64,000 bases of DNA from Lepidodermella squamata. Lineage: Eukaryota > Gastrotricha. The notes below the pieces were generated by a model. The model was not told the DNA's origin. It worked only from the letters and a program-made list of their open reading frames with translations, and made no database searches. Of this stretch, positions 1 to 11,748 are shown piece by piece; within the stretch, counting starts at the first letter, position 1, and each line of letters begins with the position of its first letter. The translations under genes were made by a program, and so were the position numbers. The stretch is from the NCBI GenBank assembly GCA_047495785.1, contig JBLDXI010000028.1, positions 186,001 to 250,000 on the forward strand. Direction: 5' to 3'.

Positions 1-1233
1 AGCAATAAATATATAATTTTCAAGGTGTGTGAGACGAATAAAAATGCTCCAAGTAGTAACAAAAATTTCAATAATTATATAACAATAAAATTCGTTTTAG
101 CAACAACATCAACAGAAAAGAAGAGTGATGAGAACAAGATAGAAGAAGAAGAAGAATCGAATTATGATCATGATAAAATATTTGTAGAGAAGATTAGGAC
201 ATCACAGATAGATAATTCATTTTTCTCTCAGTGTCAATCTAGTCTAGCATAGAAAAATCGTGTTCGTAGACAATTGTAGTCTGCTACTCCTAAACAATTT
301 TTACATCGATTGTCGGCGAAAATATTATCATTATTATTACTAAAAAATTGACAAATAAAAAAATAAGCCAAGAGAGAGATAGAGAGAGACAAGCGAACTA
401 AAAAAATCGCACTATAAAACTAAACACATGAAAAAGGATAATTTTTTTCTGACAAGCAAGTCGCGCGCAAGGTAACAAAAAATTGTTTAAAAACACAAAA
501 AAAACATCAAATAATTATTACTTCCCCTTCTTCAAAACACCGTATTACTGCATAGAGCATAATAATAATATTATAGTTATAATAGATTTCGTTCATTCAT
601 TTGTGTACCAGGAAAAAGTAGTAACAAAAACTTTGAAGAAGAAGAAGAAGAAGAGAAGAAATAGCTCACCAAAATTCATTCAAATATTTATCATCGGATT
701 ACGCTCATCCAAAACTTTGGAACTAATTTCGGACAGATACAAGTAATAATTTTCATTAAAACGAATTGCATTAAATAGAAAAATGCCTCTAATTTTCTCG
801 TAAATTGATTATTACTTTGTGTTATATAACCAAGCGAAAATTTGTGAAAGTCATATAATATATTATTATTAATTGTATAACAAATATTTTTTTCACATAA
901 AAAAATTGATTATTTTTTCTACTAGCGATTTCGGCGTGATGAACGACACGAGAGAGATAGAGCGAGGTGGATCGACAAGCAGCACTAACAAATGATAAAA
1001 ACGCCGGTGGTCAGATTACGAACAGACCCAATTTTAGGCACATTTCCCGAAAATTCTCATTCCTTCTAAAAATCAATAATAATATAGAGAATAAGAAATC
1101 GATAATTCACTCAGGTTATAAGATTCTCAATTTAGAAAGCTGTGATCGTAAATATATATATTACTATTTTTCAGTCTCACTTAGGGTGATATTATAGAAA
1201 TATAAAATCGCCCATTCGAAATCCGTCGAACCT
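1..1233. other. AT-rich flank without a supported gene
   Basis: Low-complexity A/T- and GAA-rich sequence downstream of the minus-strand CCCH gene, so it probably holds that gene's 3' UTR. The open frames here have simple composition (runs of E, K and N) and non-ATG starts. I saw no convincing polyadenylation signal or RNA gene. Confidence 0.4.
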
Positions 1234-3364
1234 CTATCGAACCTCTTTGCCGAGCTCAGCCTTGCCGTGGGCGTACAAGCAGACGGCGCGGCGTTGGCAG
1301 AAACCACGCTCCTCCCACTGGTGGCAGAGGGCGACGCGGCGTTTCGGTCGCAGGTCCGCCTCGCCGTGCGCGTACGGGCAGTTGTCACCGTTCGGGCACT
1401 GGCCGCTGTTGACCGAGTACGGCAGGCACAGCTTCGTCTTGAACGTCCACTGCGCGAGCAGCTTCGACGCCACCTGCGGCGCCTGGTACTTGGACTTGGC
1501 CGACTCGAGCGCGATCGGCAGGATCTGCTTCACCGTCTCGTAGATGTGCGGCAGCGGGCGCGTGACGAAGGCGCCGTCTCGCTCCACCGCGCGGCGCATC
1601 ACCTCCGTGACCGTGTCGCGCGACAAGTGGTGGCCGAAGCGCTGGTGCAGCTGGAAACGCGCCATGATGCGGTCGCGCACGTACTTCAGATCCGGCACGC
1701 CTTGAGGTTTACCCTGCGACTGCTGGTGCTGCTGTTGTTGGGGTTTGACCGGGGCGGCTTGCACGGCTGCATCGATGACCGTGACGGCGACGGCGACAGG
1801 CGACACCGGTGACGATTCGTTGTTCGGAGAAAAAGGAGACGAAGAAGAAGACACTTTGGTGGTGTTTGTAGCATTGCCCAGTGGTTTTGTTACCGTTAAA
1901 TTGCAACTCGCTGCTTGAGGATTCACAACAACTTCGACCTAAAAAAGAAATCGAAAAATTTAATAAATAGCTAAATCGCAAAAAGTCGGTTAGAAAGATT
2001 GAATTGAATGAAATTTCACGAAATGAATTTTAGAAAAAAATGCAGGCCGGGAGGCTCAATCCTTCGGAATAGCCAGAAAGAAAAGGGGAAATCAGTCGTT
2101 GAAATATCGATTTGCATCAATCAGAAATTGCAAGTCAATACAACTTTCAGCTATTTTGGGTTGTTTGGTCTGTGAAACTTCTATTGATTTTGAAGATAAG
2201 AAACCGAAGTACAAATTTGAGTCATAATTTAAAATTCTCTCCAACATTCTCTATTTTCTCCCAATATCTCAAAAATTTTCTACAATCCTAATTGAAATGT
2301 TCACAATTCAAGTTCATATAGTAATTCTTGAGGCTTGGAGCTATATTGGCTCGATTCCTAAATCATAAAAATTCTGAAATATTCAAATAATTTCAATTAG
2401 GTAATCTTAGTTTTACTGCAGTGTTTATAAAATTGAAAATTTGAGATTCAAAAACTAGCGGTAACTTCTGAGAATTTCCTATCACTCTTGTTAATGCAAG
2501 CTAATTTACTGAAAAATATATTTTAATAATATAAGTCAATATTTCAAAAGATTGGCGAAATTCAGCAGAAAATCTCACCTGTTCAAAATTCGAATCTGTC
2601 GAAATCATGCTGAGATCGGACGCCCAGTCTTCGGCGTCGTCCGACTCGGCATCGGCGCACAAATCGGCGCCGTCGAACTCCGGGTCGTCCTTCGGCTTCT
2701 TCGCGACCGGCGACTTGGTTGAAGACGCCGATTTCGAGGACGAGCTCTTCTTGCTCTGATGATGGTGGTGATGATGATGGTGTTTCGCCGGTTGTTGCTT
2801 TTCACTCGCAGTTTTACTATCAGCAGCAGCAGCAGAAGAAGAGGATGTAGCCGAGCACACGACGAATTCGACGTCATCGACGACCAGATCGTCGTCGTCG
2901 ACCACGTCCGTGTCTAGCTGCACGTAGTCCGAAGGCGGCGACTTCCGCCCCGCCGGCCCGCTCGACTTCGGCCTCGCAGCACCAGCAACAGCGACCGGAG
3001 ACGATGAAACCGATTTCTGTTGCTGCTGCTGCTGCTGCTCGTCGAAACTCGACCAGAGTGTCTGAAACAACTTGGGCCACTTCAGCGCCTCCAGCTGCAG
3101 GCACAGCGGCGTGGTGTCGGCCAGGGGCTGGCCGTTCTGCATGGCTGAAAACGAGCCTTCGTACGCTTCCTCGAGGCGAACTCGCTGCAGCAGTAGCACG
3201 GTCTTCCACTCGTCGAGCAGGGTGCGCAGGGCGCCGCTCGGAGCCGGCGTCACGACGAGACTCGCCTTCAGCATGGCGTCGAGCGAGTCGAGGGCGGTTT
3301 TCCACGACTCGTACGACGCGGCCAAGTACTCGGCCTTCTTGCGAAATTCATCCGCCGCCGCCAT
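1234..3364 (-). CDS. Tandem CCCH zinc-finger protein, two exons
   Basis: Predicted 496-residue protein. Exon 1 is 3364-2579 and exon 2 is 1938-1234. The donor (CAG|GTGAGA) and acceptor (TTTTTTAG|GTCG) are both phase 0. The C-terminal 70 residues hold two CCCH fingers, C-x9-C-x5-C-x3-H ending CPYAH and C-x8-C-x5-C-x3-H ending CLYAH. Such fingers usually bind single-stranded RNA, so a post-transcriptional role is likely but inferred. The N-terminal half has a helical start, then Gln, Ser, Asp/Glu and poly-His tracts that look disordered. The ATG at 3364 is the first in frame; the open frame extends upstream only through non-ATG codons. I cannot assign it to a named CCCH subfamily. Joining the two exons rests on matching phase and splice signals. 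Confidence 0.72.
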
Positions 3365-3822
3365 CGCACTGTTTGATTTGTAGCGCAGTAGGGTCACTCT
3401 TCAGTTAATAACTCACCTAAAAATTTAAGATACATACAAAGATAGAGGATCAATAGAAAAAAATACAGCGAGATTATGAGGCCAAAAATCGCGCGAGTAA
3501 ACAGTTTCGAAGAACGCACGTGCTGCCGGCCGCAATATTGGCGCGTTTTTTTCGAAAAATCTAAAAGCGGGCGCGTGCCTGAAATTTCGAAACGCACATG
3601 ACGCAAAAATTGATGAGTTGCCAAAAAATTTGCAGCCATTCAAAACAAGAAAGAAGTAGGAGAGTCCGGTAAAATAAAGACGAGCAAATAATGAAGATGG
3701 AAAACAGGTGCTTTTTGGTAAATACCGATTTTTATATTGGAAAACACAACAAAAGTGAGCTTTCAATATGCAATAAGCTTTTTGGAAGATATTTTTCCCG
3801 AGGAAATTGAATTTTCCGGACT
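3365..3822. other. Spacer, nothing recognised
   Basis: Between the CCCH gene start and the proposed last exon of TEX10. It probably holds the CCCH promoter and 5' leader. Open frames on the minus strand here have no recognisable domain. Confidence 0.4.
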
Positions 3823-6537
3823 TCAATTCCTATTATTTTTGAGCTTCTTAGCAGTGGCTATCAAGCGGCCCAGTTCGTCGATTTTTTCGCGGAAGGTCAT
3901 TGGTACGGAACTGGCTTTTGATTCTGTAGTTGCAGTGGACACGGAGCCGTCTGTCATTGCAGAAAATTGTTGCCTAAAACAATGAAATCTTGAATCAATG
4001 CGAAAGAAAACTTCGAACAACTGAAACAACTGAAATCCAGAATTAAAGCTGAGGTTAACTCAAGTACATTAAGCTTTTTCCAAAAACAACTTCAAAAAAT
4101 CAAAATTCATGTATCGATTTTACGATTCAGGATTTTTCCAATTTAGCAGTGAAAGATGCCAATTTTGGAGATTATTATTTGTTCTAATTAACCCATGTTT
4201 AAAGCAGGTTAAACCAAACATCCCAGCCCCGTATTCATGATAATCATCGATCAAAATATCGACGGTTGAATTATTTAGACATGCAAAATAAACCCGTTCC
4301 AAGTTATAAATACCCAAATTTTTCAAATTCTTACAAAATTCAGATTTTTTCTAATTCCCAGAATCTGTATTTTTCGACTCTTACATTTGAACGCGATGAC
4401 ATAGTGAAAGCGGTGAGGAGATGAAAACGTGAATAGGCCCGCTAAAATCCGCCACGATTTGCTTCGGCCTAAACCCCATCGACCCGTCCTCATCGAGGCC
4501 CCGCGTTGGATCGGCCATTAACGCCCGCCCAGTCTCGTGGCATAGCGCCATCAATTGAACCAGCCGGTCGATAATCGGATCGGCGTTTTTAACCGCAGCG
4601 ATCGCGGCTAACGACCCGTCGCCTACGCCCAAGTTCAAATACGGCACCAATTTCGTAGCTGGGAGTGTCGACAGTCGTTGGATGAACGCCTGGAAAACCG
4701 CGGTCAGGTGCGATGCGACGGCGCGCGGTCGATGGCCGGCGACGAAGCGCATCAGATCGACGCACTCGGAGTGGAGGGCGAGGTCGGACGACTGCGTGAA
4801 CACGACGCCGAGGTGTTTCGCCAGCAGCGGCCAGTACGGCTCGGCCTGCGCGTCGCTGAGCCGGGCGAGCAAGGCGCCGACAAAGCCGCGCGACGCCTGC
4901 CGCACGACGCCGTCCGAATCTGCGAGTGAACAAATGAGAGAGCACGTGCGTCAATAATGGCTTCTTTAATAACGGGATTATGAAAAAATAATTGTAGCAA
5001 TATGAGGAGAGGAAATGCGTGCGTCAAGTGTGAAAAATTATAAGGAATTTATTTTGATGACACGTCTTTCGCGTGAGAGGATTGTCTTTTTGCCACTTAA
5101 AAGGCCGTCGTAAACAGCTCCGCAGTTTCGAGTGAATGAAAACTTGTTAAAAAATAATGTGAAGTATTCGAAGAGTTTCAATAGTCGAGTTGCTTGGATT
5201 TATTGGCTATGCAAAGTATTCGACTTCTCGCTATTTCTTGTAAAATATTGAAATAGGCAGCTTTTACTGGTCTCTGAATTGAGATAATCTCGCGTGTCAT
5301 TTTTCTCTTTGTCATTCGATAATCATTCAGCTTTGATCCAAAGTCGTGTTGGAAATTTACTGGCCAAAAAGCCACCTAACATGGATCGATCAGAGGCTTT
5401 AAAATTTGCTGAAAAATTGATATAAAAAGGCTGAACATCGTACGAAAGGAAAACAAGCAAGAAGTAACCCGGTAACCCTTTTCTCTAAATCACACTCATC
5501 TACATCGATTTGTATTCGCGTTGTCTGATGTTATTGAAGATAAGTAACTATTAAATTTATATAAGAGTTAGTATCCGGCAACAAGTAGAAAAATGAAGAG
5601 AACCTGTGAAAAATTTCAAATTGTGAATATTCATTTCAGTATCGCCCGTCTTAAATGACCAAATCTTGAATTGTTTGACATTTTCATCAAAATCACGATG
5701 CTGACGACACTCAACTCAGGAATTGGTGTGATTTTGATCGAAAAATCTGAAAAATGCTGCTCTTGCCATTGCTAGAGATTCTCATCGCATTTATAATTGC
5801 CGCAGGGCACTGAATATTCGTCATGACGAGATGAAAAAGCAGTAAAATGCGCCATCTTCTCCATTTTTCACTTGAGACCGGGTTTTTCAAAGCAGATCAC
5901 TATGATACTCTCTTGAGAGATCTCAGGTAAGTATTTAAAGAATTTATCATGCATTAAGGGGGATGAGAGATCGAAGAGTAGAATATTCGTTTAAAGGACT
6001 GAAAATGGCTTCTCTCGTTATTTCTCGTTCAAGGCGTCAAGGGGTTACCGGTTCTTGCAAGTCACCCATCATCGTATGTTATGTGCCTTCTCTAGAGCCT
6101 ATGGAAAACACCGAATCACATTCGGTCGAAGGTGTTAATTTACCTCGTAGGAGTAGAAGCACGCGCTGCAGCACGTCGTGCGCGTTCTCGGCAACGAAAT
6201 CGGCGCGTTTATTGAGCGTGCGGCGCAGCCACCCGACGGCCTTGAAGCGCGCCGCCGAGTGCGGGTGCGCCAGTTTCGCCACGGCGTCTCGCAGCCCGGC
6301 TTCGAGCAGCGGCAGCGAGGTAGCCTCATTCAGCGATGCAATATTACTAGCCCCACTGCTGCCGCGCTCATCCGGCGCAAGGGCCCGGTGCTCGGCTATC
6401 TGCTCGGCGACGACGATGCGGCCCGACTTGAACGCCGTCGACGTCAAGTTCGACGCCGTCAGCCGCCGGCCCACCTTCAGTTTCACCTTCTGCGCCTCCG
6501 CCTTCGCCTTCTTACTAGACTTCTTCTTGCTACCCAT
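3823..6537 (-). CDS. TEX10: TEX10/IPI1 pre-rRNA processing factor
   Basis: IPI1/TEX10 acts in the Rix1 complex (with PELP1 and WDR18 in animals) in pre-60S ribosome maturation in the nucleolus and nucleus. The N-terminus has the family's lysine-rich opening followed by QKVKLKVGRR, and later helical-repeat sequence (RFKAVGWLRRTL, VRQASRGFVGALL). Exon 1 is 6537-6144 and exon 2 is 4919-4385, joined in phase 1 across a 1.2-kb intron. A third exon at 3973-3823 is proposed: exon 2 has a GTAAGA donor where the reading would otherwise stop two codons later, and the third exon fits in phase 2, giving 359 residues. Without it the protein is 310 residues. Either length is close to yeast Ipi1 and far shorter than vertebrate TEX10. 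The family call is firm; the last exon is tentative. Confidence 0.8.
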
Positions 6538-7371
6538 CAGTGGTCAGTAGTAGTCCTTAATGAGTCCTTTTTCAGCAGTATTAATAATATTCGGAGCAAA
6601 TCCGATGACTTTAAAGCAAACTAAGAATGAGAAAATAATTTCACAGAATTAAATTTCACCGCTATTATTTCGAATTTTTTTCGAGCAAGTCATTTTACGT
6701 TGTTCAATTTTCTGTAGAAAATTTACAGGTGTTTGAATCATTTTTCTTCTCAAATGATATCAGTTAGCGTAGAGCGTGTTGACAACAAAAAGAAACGCCG
6801 ATAGAATAAGCGAAGATGGTGGATATTTTCATCTCAAAAAGTCGAGGGAGGACATTCCTTTTATGTATGTATGTTGCGTTAAAGAGCTCGGTTTCAAAAA
6901 CCAAACTGCAGCTGTTTGCACGCAAATTGTAACACTGTACAAAAACAAAGAACGAAAGATTACGGACGCGCGACGTATCACTACGAGGCGCTTTTTCGCA
7001 TCGCCGAAGCGATCACAGATCTAGGGAAAATTTCTGTGAAAAATTCAAAATTTAATGTAATTTTAAAAATCTCTATCTCTGAAACTTGGCCAAGGCTGGT
7101 AAATTATATCTCAGGTACTGCAATAGCAATATCTCATCAATTTCCAAAAATTTCCTCTTAAATTCTTCCATCGTATAATTCTCGAAAATAGTACCACGTA
7201 GTTGCTAAATTTCGAATTTTTCCGACAAATTTTTCCCAGCTCAGTATATAAACGACTGCTCAGCCGATGATTTTCAACCGGCTGTTCAAGATATTACTGA
7301 TTTTAGAAGTAGTGATAGTGGTAATAAGAATGTACATTATGGCAAAAACGGACTATATTATACGCATTTCG
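6538..7371. other. Spacer upstream of TEX10
   Basis: AT-rich sequence between the TEX10 start and the stop of the cold-shock gene, both minus strand. It should hold the TEX10 promoter and the 3' UTR of the neighbour. No RNA gene, repeat or protein-like frame was found. Confidence 0.4.
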
Positions 7372-9607
7372 CTAGTACCGCCTGCCGAACCCGCCGCCCT
7401 GGTTCGGCGCCAGCCCGTTCGCGCGCGTGTCGAAATAACGCATCTGATTTTGCTGTTGTTGTTGCTGTTGTTGCTGCTGGTGTTGCTGGTGAGGCGGTGG
7501 CTGTTGCGGCCGGCCGCCTCTCGCGTTCTCCGCCTGTTGGTACGGGTTGATTCTCGACGCGTATGTCATCGCGTTTTCGTAGAGGGCCGATAACGAACCG
7601 CGGTTCGGCGACATCGAACGAGGCCCGCCCATCGGCATCGGCCGGCCTGGCATGGGGCCCTGGCGCTGGGGTGAGCCCATCGGGTAGCCACTGCCCGGCC
7701 GCCCGCCGCCGCCGCCCATCATTCCTCCGCCGTTGCCGTAGAAAGACTGGCCTGAGCCGTACGAGTTTGAGAGAGGGGCTGAGAGTAGTGGTTGGTGCGT
7801 CGGCATCGGGGGAGGACTGCGGCCTCGTTGAGGCATGCCGCGATATTGCATGGGACCAGGGCCGCCGTAGTGACCGGGTGCTCCGCCGTAGCCGCCGCCC
7901 ATCATTGGACCTACGCCTGGGCCACCGCCGTACATTGGACCTCCACTCATTGGGCCACCGCCGCCGAATCGCTGGGGAGGCATCTGAGGAGGACCGCGTT
8001 TGATGGTCAAGCCTAAACAATTTGAATAAAATGATTAAATTAGAAAATTAATATCTTAAAAATAATTCCATCACTCATTTCATTCGAATATGATTGGAAT
8101 GATACGGCATTTTTGGTGGCTCGATTCAAAAGAGAGGGCTCATATGTGGCCTTAATACTTAATAGTCCTAACTGGCCATTCTAAATCTGATGGATTTAGG
8201 GATCAGAGTCCGGTTTAGGCATGAAAAGGGTCAATTTTACGAATAGTTTGGAGAAAAATGCAAACACCTAAAAAAATCCGAGTTGTTGTCACATGTAATT
8301 CTAAACTTGCCGGGTCTGAGAATTTTATGAAATTTAACAATGAGCTCCACAAGTATTACAGTAATCCAAGATCGCGAGTTGAAAAATTCGCTTTCTAGGT
8401 ATTTTCGGGTTTTTGATAACAAACACTTACCCATTGGTTTTCCGCCACGACCAGCACTGCCGCCCATTTTATTCATCCCACCACCGCTGGCTCCACCACG
8501 CCAAGAGCCATTCGCAGTAACCGCACCGCCTCGACCAGCACCAGGGGTCGGTTTTTTCGTCGCCGGGTTGCCCGGTCCGGGCTGAGTGTCCGGCCCGCGC
8601 TTATTCGCCACCTTTTTCGCCGATGCGCCTGTCGCAGCCGCGCCGCCACGACCAGCCCCATTCGCGCCATTCGCAGCCTTAGCATTGCCACCGCTCGAAG
8701 TCAGCGACGTCCGCAAATCGAACGAGATGATGGGCTCGAGGAGTCGCAGGCCGGTGCACACGAACGGCGGCAATTTCGCAGCAGCCGGTTTCGCGCCAGG
8801 TTTATTCGCATCAGCTGCCGGTTTCGCCTCCGCCGACAGCTCGCTCGTTTTCGACCAATCGACGTCGACTGAAACACGCTGCTCCGGCTCAATCCACGAA
8901 TGGCCAGACTTCTTCAATGCTTCAATCGCCTCATCGGTCAATTTGACGAAAATTGCATCGCTACAGTCCGGTTCTCGCAGCAATGCCCCGTGGTATTTCT
9001 TGCAGTTGAACCACTTGACCTTACAAGTAATCGCGAGTTCAATGCCGGTTTTTTTCGGTTTCTCTACCACTACAGGTTCTTCGACCAATAGAGGCTCAGG
9101 GCTGGGCTCATTTACTTCAACGCGGTCGAATGCTGTGAAATTTTCATCCTCAGTCTGCGGCTGTTCCTCCGGCTCTTTCTCCTCGTTTTTCTCAGCCGCG
9201 TCTTCCTCGCTCGGTTTTTCAGGCCAGGAAGACAGCATGACGAGATTACCGGCCTCCAAACCCCGCGGACCTTCCAAGATTTCGAACTCGACCGGCCATT
9301 CAGCTGACAGGTCGAGGTCGTTGATATCTGACAGAATATTCGCAGCTGGCAGCAGCAGATTTTCGCCAGTTTCGTCATTTAGGACGAAGCCGTAGCCGAG
9401 TCGAATTGAGAAACATTTCAATGTACCGGTTATTCGAACGTCTGCCGGCTTTTTGTCGCCATTTTTCGCCGGTTCTTGATCATTCGAGGCGTCCTGATCG
9501 TTGCTCGGTTGATCAAGACTCGCGGCATTCGAATTTTCGGCCGCTTCATCAGACGCTGCTGAACTGAGCAAGGGCAAAGGCGTCGCAGATTCAGTCTCAC
9601 ACATCAT
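7372..9607 (-). CDS. Double cold-shock-domain, Gly/RGG-rich RNA-binding protein
   Basis: Predicted 605 residues in two exons (9607-8431 and 8012-7372, phase 1, donor GTAAGT). Residues about 58-115 form a cold-shock-like domain with LGYGFV in place of RNP1. Residues about 193-255 form a second, more divergent one (KVKWFN, then IFVKL). Between them is an acidic Pro/Glu linker. Residues about 300-392 are rich in GRGG, and the second exon is Gly/Pro/Met-rich with a poly-Gln run near the end. The architecture recalls Y-box and other CSD-RGG proteins that package or regulate mRNA, but two diverged CSDs are unusual and I do not assign an orthologue. Two adjacent ATGs open the frame. The SIRT6 stop lies only 38 bp upstream on the same strand. 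Confidence 0.8.
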
Positions 9608-9645
9608 TTAAAAAATCCTACTTTTCAAGGCAGAAACAAATTTCA

Positions 9646-10730
9646 TTAAAAATGGTCATTTAAAATGTAATCGCGTTCGATTAGAGGTAATAAACTAGAT
9701 TTATCAGATTCGTGAGAAAATGAGATGCCAGGGAGAGATGGATTTTCGTCGATTTTGACGTTGAGCAATTCCGATAGCTGGACCATCACGTCGTCGAGTG
9801 GCGCGAAAATTCGACAATCGCTTATCGAATCACACCGAGTTTTCTGCAGATTTACAATCGCAACTTTACCGCCTGAAAAGAACTCCATCTTGAACCATAG
9901 AAAATAGCAATGAATTGCACTCACTTGATCGTTTCGTCGAATTTGGAAGACCGGCGACTGGAAATATTTGGAGAGAAGTGCCTAAGCATAGGCATAACGA
10001 CGCAGATTTTGCATGTAAAAGCGATAATGAAAGCTCCGGTTCTGGCAATTCGTCCTCCCAATCAAGAACCTAAAACATTTATCTATAAAATCAGCGACAA
10101 TATGAAACTAAACAACAAACCGTATCCCGTAAAACTCCTCGACATTGACTAGACCTGGAGCCATTTTTGACCCGTTCACAAGGTCGTCCAGTAGGTTTCA
10201 GGGTCATCGTCGGTACGGCCGATTTTTGGCGAATATACAAAGATCGACACGTTGGGCACCTAGAACCAACGGTTAATCAAGTTTATTTCAGAAAATTTCA
10301 CAACTCACTTTTCAACAAAAACATTGCCGTGAACTTCGGCTAGCCGACTCAAAGGGAATCCAGCTCGATGCAACAAGCCATCGATGTTTTGACTGACCAC
10401 GAAATGAACAAAGCCAGATTTTTGAAGGCTGACCAACGTCCGATGAGTCAGCGTCGGTTTCGCCTCTACGAAATCAGCCACTGTATTCTGCGGCTTCAAG
10501 CCCTGTTTTTCCAACGTCCAAACGCCGTTAGGACCGCGGAAGTCCGGGATACCGGCTGAAGTGCTGATACCTGCACCGCAAATGACGATAGTATGTTTGG
10601 ATTCGCGCATCAACTCGGCGAGTTTTTCGATCTGAGATCGGCACTTCGAAGGATCGTCGACGATTTCTTTCATGCCAACTTTGCCTTTGTTGGGGTACGG
10701 CGAGAGCGCATCGGCGTAATTCACCGACAT
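9646..10730 (-). CDS. SIRT6: SIRT6-type sirtuin, NAD-dependent deacylase
   Basis: SIRT6 removes acyl groups from histone H3 lysines on chromatin, using NAD. Four exons (10730-10309, 10259-10121, 10069-9925, 9872-9646) join in consistent phase to give 310 residues. The N-terminus matches the SIRT6 opening ([17 protein letters not shown]). [20 protein letters not shown] is the NAD-binding segment, QNIDGL follows, and His134 in EVHGN is the catalytic base. The zinc module has Cys142, Cys145, Cys168 and Cys180. LDWEDELP and LGTSLQI are class IV signatures. The tail after the Rossmann core is short, so the long disordered C-terminus of mammalian SIRT6 is missing. The introns are only 49-52 bp. The gene is complete. 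Confidence 0.93.
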
Positions 10731-11069
10731 TTCAGAAAAAATTAAATACAATTCACTAGAAGAATCAGGAAGTTGAAAAATTTAAACAATCATAACATAA
10801 AATCGAAAAATGCCCCAATTAAAATTAAAGATGAAAAGAAAGTTCACTAGCATGGGATCAAAAGTCAATTTTGTGATAAAAGCTCAAACAAGATAAAAAG
10901 GCGACACGAGTTGTTCCTTCAACTTGGGAAAAATACATCTAATACAAAAAACCTCCAATTCCTAGCCATTCAAACAGTTAAAATAGGTGGCGAGTATTTT
11001 CTACACGGCTTTCAGAAAATTAGTGAATTCTTTTTTTAATATAGGAAAAGAACTATAGAAGTCTCATTT
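10731..11069. other. Spacer upstream of SIRT6
   Basis: AT-rich; presumably holds the SIRT6 promoter. An acceptor-like CTTCTAG lies a little upstream of the ATG. No gene seen. Confidence 0.35.
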
Positions 11070-11542
11070 CGTCATGCGCGCCAGAAAATGTCTTGAGTCC
11101 ACTTTTTTACGAAAATGAGTTATTGAGAGCTAATTACTATATTCGATACGCCCGATCTCGTGGTGAAATCCGTTTTTTAAGATTCGTTCTAGAACATGGT
11201 GTATAAAGTCCCATCGGCAAATTTACTTTGATCTTTCATTGTCCTCTAATTCAATTAGCGCTCGCACATGTTGCATAATGAGCACAAGCTGTTGCATGAA
11301 ACAATGAAAAATGTTTTATTTTCATTTTTTCGCTGTCTAAAGTCCACTAAAATGTGTTGCCCTCGCTTTCAGGTGAAATATTTATGAATTAATAATAGCC
11401 TATAATGACCGCCGTAAAAAGTTAGCCTAGAGGATGACCGGAGAGCCCGTCAAAAATTCCCAATCGACTTGTAGATAACGTTTTGTTGTTTTTCTCGAAA
11501 AGTGGTTTTGTGGACTTCAGACATTTTCTGGCGCGCATGACG
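11070..11542. mobile_element. Foldback/MITE-like element with ~33-bp TIRs
   Basis: The left end begins CGTCATGCGCGCCAGAAAAT. The right end (about 11510-11542) is its reverse complement, with about 31 of 33 positions matching by eye. ATTT sits next to both ends as a possible short target duplication. The 473-bp interior has no coding capacity. This is a non-autonomous DNA element. Confidence 0.75.
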
Positions 11543-11748
11543 ATTTGCTTTTTGCGAAATTTTAGTTAAATTTGAATGAATTTTCTCGAAGGTTTAGACG
11601 AGCAATAAGACACGGTTGATCTATTCCTCGATTTGTTCTAGATTTACTAAAAAGCAATAATTCAAATCAATTGTCATCATTCTAATAGCTATCGATAGAA
11701 AATGGCAAAATGCGTGGAAAATGACACAGAATAGAGGAAGAGGCACGA

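Noticed and set aside
25-746. Open frames at the left end
   Set aside because: Low-complexity composition with non-ATG starts; no domain or splice support.
1247-1812. Long plus-strand frames opposite the CCCH gene
   Set aside because: Antisense shadows of a GC-rich coding exon; Arg/Leu-rich with no recognisable content. The same applies opposite the TEX10, cold-shock and misato exons.
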